This document shows, piece after piece, positions 53,862 through 64,000 of a DNA stretch of 64,000 nucleotides (position 1 is its first letter; each line of letters starts with the position of its first letter). The stretch spans positions 1,178,001 through 1,242,000 of the forward strand of contig NC_050738.1 of assembly GCF_014529535.1 (NCBI RefSeq). Direction: 5' to 3'. The stretch comes from Bradysia coprophila (lineage: Eukaryota > Arthropoda > Insecta > Diptera > Sciaridae). Below the pieces are notes generated by a model, which made no database searches, was not told where the DNA came from, and was given only the letters and a program-made list of their open reading frames with translations. The position numbers were made by a program, and so were the translations under genes.

Positions 53862-55156
53862 CCCAAGTAGCATCCAACTGTTAAAATTGGGTTGTACAAC
53901 CGCTATGTAACCGCGGTTATAAATATTTTGGAGATAACCCAAAATAACTAATTAGTTGTCGCAACGTTACTGCAACGTTGTAGCAACGGTTGTACAACGG
54001 TTTTTGCCCAGCTGTAAATTTTCTATTAACGAATTGGTTGTGTGACGGTCATACAACGAATTGGTTAAAGTTGTGAAAGGGTTGCAAAACCGTCGTAGGA
54101 CTTATGTCACATTTGAAAATTCAATATTGTTTCACTTTTAAGTTGTAGCACGGTTGTTCTACCGTTTTACAACTTTTTCGTTTATTATTATTTTCAACTT
54201 CTAACTACATTTTCAAGAACACGTTTTTACATTGAAAAGATCTGCGATTGGATATTCGTAAATCAATTCACATTATTTATATGCACAGAAAAGACGTTTG
54301 TATGCACTGCAATCGATTTTTTTAAATTAATTATTCCTTATTTGGTGTGTAAATAAAGTAAGACCTATTTTCTTCACAGTTTGATTTTGGTCAACAATTA
54401 GTCAGTCAGACGTTTTTCCAATTTTCCGGACATTGATAATGAAAGATTTCACTGCTATGCCAGTTAAACAAAATTTTATCGATCTATTTCACTTTTATTG
54501 TAAGAAACTGTTGTCGATCCTAGATATTCCTAAAGAGACCTAACAAGACATAAGAATCCTAACTTCGACAACAGTGGCAGACAAAAGTTGTGAAATTGAT
54601 CAATAAAATGCTGATTTACAAATTGACATAAAGATACAAAATGACTATTCACAAAATACGATCAATTTTCATCACAATTTTCAAACTTCACATTAATTCA
54701 TTGTTTCACATTATGGCATCGTATTAAAATTGCATTACTAAAGCAAAACAAGTTACTCGCAGATTACATCTCCGACCGATCTTTTTTGCATGACATCTTG
54801 ATTCCAACTGACGCGTCAGTTAGAATCAAAATGTCATAAATCAACCACTGAAAATGTATTGGTTGCAAACCTGTTTTAAGACGAATTAGTTAAGTAGATT
54901 ACTCCAACTTATTGGTTGTATAACAGTTAATTGACGAATAAGTTTTTGGCAAAAAATGTCGATTCACTTATTCGTTTCATAACGGTAGTACAACTAATTC
55001 GTTAAAAATTGAATGATAACGAATTAGGTGTGAAACGGTTATATAACGAATAAGTTATTGTGAACATAACGTATTCGTTACATAACCGTTGGACAACGAA
55101 AAAGTTTGCAACGAATTAGTCAATTTTCCAACCGCGGTTATGAAATGCTACTTGGG
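53862..55156. mobile_element. 1.3-kb element with CCCAAGTAGCAT inverted ends
   Basis: cccaagtagcat at the left faces atgctacttggg at the right with a small shift, and aaccgcggtta lies inside both ends. Sub-terminal regions hold many copies of aacgaattagt / gttgtacaaccg-type words in both orientations. The middle (54200-54840) has no long frame. No clear target duplication beyond a possible AG. Non-autonomous. Confidence 0.65.
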
Positions 55157-58100
55157 AGAATTGAAAGACGAATCCAACGAGCTATCACTCATTAAAATCG
55201 GAGACCGCTTGTTCCTTAATCACCTGAAGATTTGGCGATATCACTCTTGATGGTTCCATATACTTTGGTATCTCTATAATCTTATATTGGTAGAAGTCCA
55301 CTGGTTCTAGTAAAACATGAAATTGAAAACACAAAATGCAAACAGGTGGGAAATTCAAATCGAAATGAAACAATTTGCTCTGAGCTAGATACTATCGTTA
55401 TCTCGAATTTTGAACGAAAATATTCATTAAAAAAAGAAATTAAAGTAGAAGAACAGCAACGTAAGTTTTATGAAAGACTACTAATATTTGGCTCTGTTGG
55501 CTTCACTTTATTTATATTTTCTTGAATGCTTCATTTGTGCAAATACCCCCATGTAATGCAGATGTATACAAAGTTTAATTAACCGATTTGTATGCAAACA
55601 GAAAGATTAAAGTGATTTTTTTGGTTGCACAAAAAAACGTTGAGTTTGTTGCATTTTACATTCCGAAAATTATTCCGAATGATTTAATGCCAGAAAAACA
55701 AAGATTAATAAAAGCAAAGAACTTGTGAAAGTTAAACACAAAATTTACATCATCATAAGTTCGAGAGAAAAAAAAATTCCGTTTTTTATGCGACTAGCCA
55801 CCACCACCATACATTTTTCTATCGTGCAAACAGCTCAGCAGAGTCCTCAACAATTTTTTTTCCTCTACATTTTCCGATGCTGAATTATTTTACTTTTTCA
55901 TAAAACACAATAGAAGTATCCTCGAGTTCCAGACCAATTATTTCCACAAAATTTTCATTATCATAAATGGCATTGAACTTCAACTCAACACACAATGAAA
56001 AAGGAAAAATGAAGAAAAGAATCTGATGTGTCAACAAGACGATGTTAGAGTGTGTGTTCTATATACCGGCTGCGGTTGCGAAATAATATGGCATGATATA
56101 CGCTATATTGAACATTAATTTCATCTAGAATATTTTGGCTCGATGGCGTGTTCTTTCAACTTGTGGTCTCACGTACGTACGGTTAATGCCATATCGAAGA
56201 TATTTCCACTGGATATGTGTGGCATTTCTAGTGACAAGTACACAATTGGCTTCTTTATTATTATTTTCAGTCACCAAAGTTTCTGTTGCGAAGTAATTTA
56301 ATAAGATCACGTCAGAAGAAGAAATTACTTATTTCGATGGTGAAGTTAAAAATAAAACGAAATAATCTTTTTGATGACACTATTTGAATTCGGTAGAAGT
56401 GTTTAAAAACTCTGAAAAAGGCAGCTCAATACAAGTTGAAAGGATTGAAAGATTTAAATGATTTAAATGACTTTGTAAAGATAATGCAATAGCTATTTTC
56501 GTCACTAGATCGAAAGAAATATTGTTACGTAGTATTTAGACTTTGAGATAGGTAAATAGGCTGAACGACTGATCAAGGCGGTATTTTTTTAGATACGGAT
56601 CGGTTTGTTGCAATTAACTGTAAACCCGAACTTTGACAACAAGAACGACAACGATTTCATCCACAGAGATGAACATAACCTAAACGTCAACAAATTTCTT
56701 TGAAAACCCTTTTGCACTCAAATGGAAATCCTTTTGCACTCAAATAAAAACGCTTTGTTAAGAAAATCCTCAATTTCATTAAAAATCCTTCAAATTTTAA
56801 GAAAATTTTTGAAATTCCTTTGAATCGTAGAAAATTCCCAAAGGATTTGTTTAGGCCCTCGTATAAAGATGCATCTTTCCCAAAAAGGATGACATTTGAC
56901 GAAAAGTGATGACATCAGCAAACCATACCGAATCTGAAAATTATTCTGAAATCACGAAAGTCTCATGAGATCGTGCCACGACGTTCTCCCAGATTCAATC
57001 ACGCTTCTTCAACGATTTTATATGTAGTGTAGAAAATCGAACTTAACGCTTCCTGTTGCATGTGTTTTTAAAACTAATTATTTTGGAACCATGGAACCGA
57101 TACAACCTTAACATTCACAGTGAACAGAACGAAATTCATTTCTTCGTCTCCTAGATTTATGGTTTCTATTCCGGTTCCGGTAGTGATTCTATTAATCTTC
57201 GTTCTAAATAAAAAGTTCCGATTCGTAATGCGTTATTTGTGAAAGATTTTTTTTTAAAGTAAAAGATCTTGCAACAATTACTAGGCAACAAAGGAAGTAT
57301 CAGATTTAATGATTAGATCGTAATATACTTTGTCGTTTATTTTGGGAAATGGTTGCAATAAATAAAGAAACCAACAGTCAATATGCAATAACTTTGACCC
57401 ATTGCCTAGTTATTTCTGTTTTGCGATCTATTCAAAATAGCTGTTTGTTTTGCATTTTAAATAAATATCTTCGGGACTCAATAATATGGATTTGTCTTTG
57501 TTCATTACTTTTTCCGAGTTTATTTAAGATGAAATAAAATTATTTATTCTGGAAAAAGCTTCGTTCATAATAAATTTCCTGTTTAAAAGAAAACACACAT
57601 CTATAGACTGTTTATATACCCGGGTGGATGAATTGTGTGTATATGGATATTTACATCGATTGAACGGGATATTTTCCATACTGCATATTGTTATGGTATA
57701 CAGAACACGCGGAGAAAAAGGTGAACGTTTTTTTTATTTTTCATTCAATTTTCGAAACAATGGTAAATATATACGTTTGTGTAACATATTTTCCCAGGCG
57801 TGCAACAACAAAGCAAAAGCCATAGAATAATAATTATATTGACGGGAAAAAGCAACAGAAATAAGAATGAAAAAATGTTTATCCCTCCGGGACATTTATA
57901 ATGAGTTTCAATTCAGTTCCATGACAAGAAGAATCTATCTGTTTGTTGCTAAAGTTGAGGCATTCCCATTCTTTCGACGAATATTTATATTTTCCAGAAG
58001 AAAAATCTTTTAGGACTGCGATTGACAAATTTTTGAAAAAAAAAAAATAGAAATGAGAACAATTTTTCAGAATGTATACTGGTATGCGCACTTCAATGCA

Positions 58101-58377
58101 AATCCCCAAGCCACCCCATATTAGTCTCATTTCAGTTTTTCAATTTTGTTTCGTCTTTTACTTTCTTTGGTCAGATTAAGTTCATGCCAATAGAGATTAA
58201 GTTTACCTATGCATTAACAATCCCTTTTCGCACAAGACCATAAGATTTGGTGCAGTAAAAGATATCGTGCCAGAGTCTAAACGTTAGCTTGTTGAAGCCA
58301 CTTGGTATACTTGGTATAATAGAAGTTGAAATGTTTAGGTGTACATATTTCATCGTAGATGCATCCAAACCACATAA
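55157..58377. other. Long intergenic block, no supported gene
   Basis: AT-rich with frames under 90 codons. No recognisable exon, domain or strong inverted repeat was noticed in 3.2 kb. Confidence 0.4.
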
Positions 58378-58615
58378 GACCCTACTTGGCCCAAAAGCAC
58401 ATTAAATTACCTGTCAAATGACACCCTACACGACCATGTACGTTTTGTGTACCTCGAGAAATTTCAGAAAGAACAGTGTAGGCCTTCGGTTGAAAACTTC
58501 AATTGCACATATTTCAGTGTCGATGAATTTTAAACGCAATAAGTCCCTATTCGGCTCAATAGTACGTGTGATTACCTTTCTAATGACACCCCACACGACC
58601 CTCGCGTAACTGTAG
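58378..58615. repeat. ~163-bp tandem duplication
   Basis: agaccctacttggcccaaaag..ccctacacgacc (58378 on) is followed by aagtccctattcggctcaatag..ccccacacgaccc (58541 on). A third related copy lies at 21467-21560. The unit is imperfect. Confidence 0.6.
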
Positions 58616-59140
58616 AAATTTTTGTAAGAAAAGTGCAAGTTTTCGATTTTTGATCACCTTTCACCAGCCATACAAACTTCGAAGAATTTTTTTGAAAGTG
58701 GTTTTGGCTTCTAGGGTCGAATCCCTCAAAGGGACATTATGATTTGACATATTTTCAAATATGTGTTTGGCCTCATTCCGCGCGCTTTCTTAGAACGTAA
58801 GTTGTTACGTTACACAGACATTCATATATTCTTTCCGTTGATTTTTATTCACACCAAGAAATCATGACTCGTGTCTTTACGAAAAAATCCAAGGGCTGTC
58901 CAAGAAATGTTATGGTCACTCCGTTAATTTTGAATGACAGTGCTCTGATAGTTTCACGACCAATTCGGCTGTGAAACAATGAGAGAACTGTCATTAAAAA
59001 TTAACTAACCATTACATTTGTTGTACACGCTCCAAGGCCTTCGAATTTTTCTTCAGTTCATGCTAGGAGCAGAGCTATGCTCAGAATTTAAGCGAATGGG
59101 TGGTTGAACGAATGAAAATAAATTTCAGCGCCTTCGTCTA
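58616..59140. other. Intergenic, no gene seen
   Basis: Short frames only. Flanks the large foldback element. Confidence 0.35.
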
Positions 59141-59148
59141 ATGTGAAT

Positions 59149-60319
59149 TAGGGTGTGTCGATTTCAATTATTTTTTTTAGTCATTCCGGGTTCCGCCCTA
59201 CCGCGATTCACCCTCGCACTAGCAATAATAATCAGCAAAAATTTTTTTTTTCTAAGTCAATATAAGCTTGCACCGTCACTTTTTCAAAAAATTTCGAGCT
59301 ACACGAGATAGCTGGATTATGGGTCCGAACCAAAAAAAATCTACAGATGCTTTTGCAAAGTTTTCACTCTGTACGGCATCTAGAGGGTCTACTAGAACAT
59401 ACAAAAATTAAAAAAAGTTAAAAAAATGTTTTACCGTCATTTTGGTATAGCATCAAGTTTCACCGAGGTGGAATTTTCAAGAATTTTGTAAGTGGAAAAG
59501 TCATCTCACCTGGGTGAATTTTTTTCAAGCTATTGTTGTGATAGCTCATTTTGTAGGTATTTCAATAGCGCATCCAGCAAACGTACAGTTTCGATAGGTA
59601 AATTTAAATATTTTTTGGTTTCACTGTTGGAAGGCCCAAAAATTGGGCATTTCTTTGGGTATTTTCGAAAACATAACAAATTGGCTTCTCTTAAAAAACG
59701 AAATCTTACTATTTTCAGCTTTTAAATGTGTTATTCATGAATAATATTTGAATTTCTGTCAAAATTTTTCATTTACTTGCTGTATTTAAAATGTTAATTG
59801 TCTCCATACTCGAAGAAATGCCCAATTTTTGGGCCTTCCAACAGCGAAACCAAAAAATATTTAAATTTACCTATCGAAACTGTACGTTTGCTGGATGCGC
59901 TATTGAAATACCTACAAAATGAGCTATCACAACAATAGCTTGAAAAAAATTCACCCAGGTGAGATGACTTTTCCACTTACAAAATTCTTGAAAATTCCAC
60001 CTCGGTGAAACTTGATGCTATACCAAAATGACGGTAAAACATTTTTTTATTTTTTTTTTATTTTTGTATGTTCTAGTAGACCCTCTAGATGCCGTACAGA
60101 GTGAAAACTTTGCAAAAGCATCTGTAGATTTTTTTTGGTTCGGACCCATAATCCAGCTATCTCGTGTAGCTCGAAATTTTTTGAAAAAGTGACGGTGCAA
60201 GCTTATATTGACTTAGAAAAAAAAAAATTTTGCTGATTATTATTGCTAGTGCGAGGGTGAATCGCGGTAGGGCGGAACCCGGAATGACTAAAAAAAATAA
60301 TTGAAATCGACACACCCTA
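59149..60319. mobile_element. 1171-bp foldback element with 508-bp arms and 8-bp target duplication
   Basis: The left arm (59149-59656) begins tagggtgtgtcgatttcaa. The right arm (59812-60319) is its reverse complement with only a handful of differences, mostly in A/T runs. A 155-bp unique loop separates them. The 8-bp duplication atgtgaat flanks both sides (59141-59148 and 60320-60327), as in hAT-type insertions. Open frames occur in mirror-image pairs because of the arms; none has a domain. Near-identity of arms and the intact duplication indicate a young insertion. Confidence 0.92.
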
Positions 60320-60598
60320 ATGTGAATATCCTGTTAGTTGAACGTCAACACAAGGTATGCTCGAATGTCAAACTTTGTATGGAGCGGAGGACATAGTGGA
60401 GGACTTCTCATGAGAGTGAGTTTTTTTTTATATGAAATCGCTATGTCCTCCGGTTTGTATGAACAGACCATACCTGGTTTATACTTTCATTGTTGCCACT
60501 TCCCATTTTGAATTTTCAGCGCTCTTACCAGAACCTTACGCTTTTTCAATTGTTTTCATACAGAGGATCACATCACGGTCTATCCGTATTGTCCCTAC

Positions 60599-60667
60599 TC
60601 AATTGATACTAAAGTGTTTCAAAGCATTGAAATCCTTCATGGACACATTTTCAAATACTTGCGCCAT
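60599..60667 (-). CDS. Possible first exon of a divergent gene
   Basis: A short minus-strand frame begins with a favourable start context (GAAAATGGCG) and encodes MAQVFENVSMKDFNALKHF before a stop; a possible donor GTATCA lies inside it. It points away from the TIP gene with 226 bp between start codons, a head-to-head layout. No downstream exon was found, since the foldback element occupies the region beyond. Confidence 0.25.
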   Translation of the reverse strand: MAQVFENVSMKDFNALKHFSIN

Positions 60668-60893
60668 TTTCTTCAACTTCTTTCTCCTGGGATGATCAAA
60701 ACGAAAAAAAAAAAATTGACAAAGCTGTCAACAAACGAAACGACTTGAAATGGTAAATCGATGACTAGTGTGTGTTGTTTACAAAAAGAAAGAATTACAC
60801 AAAAGGATAAGATTAATTGCGAGTTTCAATTTAAAAATGAATCTTAGAAGTTTCGAAAATCGAGTTTAGTTGTTTAGTTGCAAACATAATACG

Positions 60894-63036
60894 ATGAAGC
60901 GAAGGAATGTGCTACCAGTGTTGGTAGCGTCATTGCTGTTAATTTTAAGGAACGGCATTCAAGTAAGCTGATTTTGTATCGACATTTTGACGTCTTATGA
61001 CGATCCGTTTCTTTATTTTCGTTGAATTTTTCCAATCAGGCAAGCGATATCACATCACAAGTATTCGGAAGCTCGTCGGATGGCATCATTGGTGCTTTTG
61101 GTGACTTTAATTCCGATGAACTGACCGACGTTTTTGTGATAAAAGAGAATGGTCACGTACTGGAAGTGCTACTGGGCTCGGACGTTGAACCATTGCTGCG
61201 AAATTCGGGGGACTTGAAATGCAAATTTGAAAAATTGCAAATAACCAGCGTTGTACCAGGCGATTTTGACGGTGACGCATTCATGGACTTGCTGATAACA
61301 ACGAAAACAGACAAACCTGACATTCTGGACATTCACATCAATTGGGGTGGATCGGAGTATTTGAATTGTACCGACGAAAAAGAACCGCTCATACAGATGA
61401 TTGGCGAGCCAGTAGCGTTGGATTATAACAGAGATATGATTATTGACCTGTTCGGAATGGCTGTCGACTCAAGTCGAACATTTTGGGTGTTTGAAAACGA
61501 TAGGTTTGTGTACTGAAACGTCGATAGCCAGTTCGACGAATTAACATTTTCTCTCTAAAAAATGCAGAAAAGCGCCGAGAGTCCATGTAATGGAACCGGT
61601 TGGAGACAAAACCAAATTGATTGTACCGCACTCGCATGCTTATTTGGATCTAAATAATGACTTTTTGGCCGATCTGTTCGTGACAACCGTAGACCATTTC
61701 GAGGTTTGGCATGGATCCAAAAAGGAAGGCTTTGAGTTCAGCCATAAGATTCACTTACCGGATGGTAACTACAATCAGCACGTCGGTCAGACGTTGTTTT
61801 TGGACATTGAACTGAAGGGAGAGATGAACTATCTGCTGCCGATTTGTTTCGATAAGAAATGCACAAACTCGTCGATTCTGGTTAACCATGGCCAGGGTTT
61901 CGAGAATTTGAATGTAAATTTCAAGGATGACGAAAATCAACAGTGGGGTTTCGTTGTGCCCGACAAAGATCAGCCGTATTTGAATACGATAACCATGCGC
62001 GCTGGCGATTTTAACATGGACGGTTTTCCGTAAGTCCTTTGCTTCTCATCGCCTGGGAGTAATCATTAGTTGTCCATCGAATCGTCTTTCTTTCAGCGAT
62101 CTGCTGGTAACACTAGCGAAACAGAATGGACAACCGCAAACGTTCCTACTGGAAAACGTTCCGTGCAAATCTAATTGTCTCCACATGGGACGAACATTTG
62201 AAGTGCTGTGGAAGGCTTTGATGCCGTTCAGCAATGGGACCATAACTGGAGCATTTTATGACTTTTACCAGGACGGCATTTTGGATGTTCTGTTTGTGGA
62301 AAAATCCGGTGAACGATACAGACAGGTCGCGTTTCGGAACACATTAGATTACGATGCGAATTTCGTTAAAGTGATCGTACTGACTGGTTTGACGAATTGG
62401 AGAGATCCGGATAAGAGGACACCATTGGGAAGGAAGAAGCGAACCTACGGTAAGTGAGCAACAAGTAATACTGACTCAAAGTATCTGACTTATGGGCACA
62501 GTTCTGATAGTCAGGTGACGAGACGTTATATTCGACTATTACTTGACCATACACGCCATCTCCAAACCGAATGTTAAATCAAAGCTCTTCACTTTGCAGG
62601 TACTAACCTTCCTGGTCCTCGTATCGCCTACTACACAACAACGCAAGACGGTGAAATCCAACACGGTTCATCCGTTCAGATTCCCCAATCCGCCTACTTT
62701 TCACTTCAATTGCCTTACACGATCTTCGGTCTCGGCCGAACGCCGAATTTCGTCGATTCACTGACCGTCGGACTGGCGAATCGATCGCGAACGTGGACAC
62801 AATTGATACCGAATTCGCAAATGATTGTCGTGCCGTCACCACCACAAGACCCGCAAAAGTGGAAAGTCCAATTGTTCGTGACGCCCAGTAAATTGATCGT
62901 TATGAGCGTGATAACGTTGGGCGTGACTTGCGTAATCATAATGTTGATCATTTTGGGACTGTACATCAAAGAGAAACGTGAAGATAAAATCGAACGATTG
63001 CAAGAGGCGCATCGGTTCCATTTCGATGCCATGTGA
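60894..63036 (+). CDS. T-cell immunomodulatory protein (TIP/ITFG1) homologue (594 aa, 5 exons)
   Basis: Exons: 60894-60962, 61040-61503, 61568-62029, 62097-62449 and 62600-63036. They total exactly 595 codons, and all junctions are GT..AG. A signal peptide (VLPVLVASLLLIL) is followed by FG-GAP-like repeats with calcium-loop signatures: GDFNSDELTD, GDFDGDAFMD, DYNRDMIID, DLNNDFLAD, GDFNMDGFPD and DFYQDGILD. Near the end are LPGPRIAYYTTT, a region with IFGLGRTPNFVDSL, a transmembrane helix (about 548-572) and a short basic tail. Length and order match the conserved single-pass TIP family, found in animals from worms to humans and linked to cell adhesion and signalling. The extracellular part forms a beta-propeller. 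Its exact role in flies is not settled. Confidence 0.93.
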
Positions 63037-64000
63037 ACTGTGAATGAGTTTTTATGTTTTTGTTTATAATTTATTGAATTCCTTATACCGGCGGACTGGG
63101 TAAAAGTCCGTCAAATGTGATCCGAAAATTAATTAAAATTAAAAGAAAAAAAAATCACAAAAATCGACTTGTTCTTGCAACATAAAGAAAATGGGGGACA
63201 ATGAAATAAGCAGCTGGTATCAGGCATCTGATGGAGATTTTCAATAAATTTTGGTGTCAAACAAATTCTTGAATATTCTTCAACTGATGAACTCCGGACC
63301 AATTCTCAGTTACGCGGTGCAGCTGAAGGTGTGGAATTCAACTCCTTTCAACACTGTGTAAACAAGCTCTGTCACTAGTGTGTCTTACATTGAAAGGTGT
63401 TCTTACCAAAGTTTTTAGTTGATATCCTTCAGAAATGATCAATGCACCCAGATCACTCATGGGATCCTTGGTACTACCATGTCATCATCAAAATCTTGAA
63501 GCATTCTGTAGGACCTCATCTCCTTCTCAACCTATTACGCTCTACATGAACCACTCCAGGCGAGCAAACTGATCCCTATGATTTGCTACCAAAATGATTA
63601 CCTCATCTTTATGGCAGAATGCAAAGAGTGACTGACGACAAACTCGCTTCATTAGACTGTAATTCCCAGAAAGCCACTGGGGAGACAGCTACGTCTCACC
63701 TTTTAGGCCTTACACTAATGATACCAAGTATAGCAACATTGTCGCCCGACTAGTCAGCTCGAACGTAAGCTTTCTCTGCAGTGGGCTAATATGAAAACCG
63801 AGCTAGGCAGAGACGTCACTCAGCAGCATGCCACCAAAAGGCCAACCGCCAAACTTTCCCACTATTCAGCCCAAAAGCCCTTACTTCCAAATTTGACCAC
63901 CTTTGAGACGATGGCCTTCGGTGCAAAAAGTGAAATGACAGCGTGTAAAGACGATGAGACACCATTGAATAGCGCGACAACCCGAATGGGCGACAATATG
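63037..64000. other. 3' flank and unassigned G+C-richer sequence
   Basis: A possible poly(A) signal AATAAA lies at 63243-63248. From about 63280 the base composition rises towards that of coding or mobile DNA, but every frame is broken by stops. It may be a decayed retroelement; I could not assign it. Confidence 0.35.

Noticed and set aside
59492..59976. Mirror-image frames starting MEKSSHLGEFF
   Set aside because: Both copies arise because the foldback arms are inverted duplicates; the frames have no domain and end in the unique loop.
61440..63032. Minus-strand frames across the TIP gene
   Set aside because: They lie opposite conserved FG-GAP exons with consistent splice sites on the plus strand.

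Overview
The window looks like intergenic-rich nuclear DNA of an insect, most likely a nematoceran fly (the gene set and very short introns would fit a fungus-gnat-like dipteran, but the species cannot be fixed from sequence alone). The DNA is AT-rich. Protein-coding genes are few, have introns of about 55-80 bp with GT..AG ends, and belong to typical dipteran secreted or detoxification families. The rest is mostly inverted-repeat transposons, retrotransposon remnants and short tandem repeats.

Genes rebuilt by joining exons, each closing to a whole number of codons: a secreted helical protein of unknown family (5370-6041, +); a DUF1091 secreted protein (20187-20837, -, 2 exons, 192 aa); a CYP2-clan-like cytochrome P450 (24245-26106, -, 7 exons, 487 aa); a C-type lectin (31410-32349, -, 2 exons, 180 aa); a small cysteine-rich secreted protein with an internal duplication (42338-42786, -, 2 exons, 129 aa); a peritrophic-matrix mucin with five chitin-binding domains (43503-45308, -, 601 aa); a second peritrophin with four chitin-binding domains (46519-47910, +, 6 exons, 360 aa); and a T-cell immunomodulatory protein (TIP/ITFG1) homologue (60894-63036, +, 5 exons, 594 aa).

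Mobile DNA by region: 1.2-2.1 kb and 52.5-53.6 kb hold two copies of a GTACGAAGTAC-ended element with internal tandem arrays. A 5'-truncated non-LTR retrotransposon with an open RT frame lies at 6.8-8.8 kb. Two copies of an R2-type (restriction-like endonuclease) retrotransposon lie at 9.7-13.4 kb, the older one split by a hAT-like MITE with a perfect 8-bp target duplication. The 15-28 kb stretch is scattered with MITEs. An internally deleted Bel/Pao element with apparently identical 184-bp LTRs and a 5-bp target duplication lies at 29127-31026. Several foldback elements occur at 33.6, 37.0, 41.4 and 45.7 kb. A 1171-bp near-perfect foldback with 508-bp arms and an 8-bp target duplication sits at 59149-60319.

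Functionally, the 42.3-47.9 kb block groups secreted, cysteine-rich, chitin-binding proteins and reads as a gut-lining (peritrophic matrix) gene cluster. The other genes are single, unrelated loci. The most unusual items are the 1171-bp foldback, the duplicated cysteine-rich protein, the helical secreted protein whose start is fixed by a TATA/Inr pair, the altered P450 heme motif and the deleted but recently inserted Bel/Pao element.
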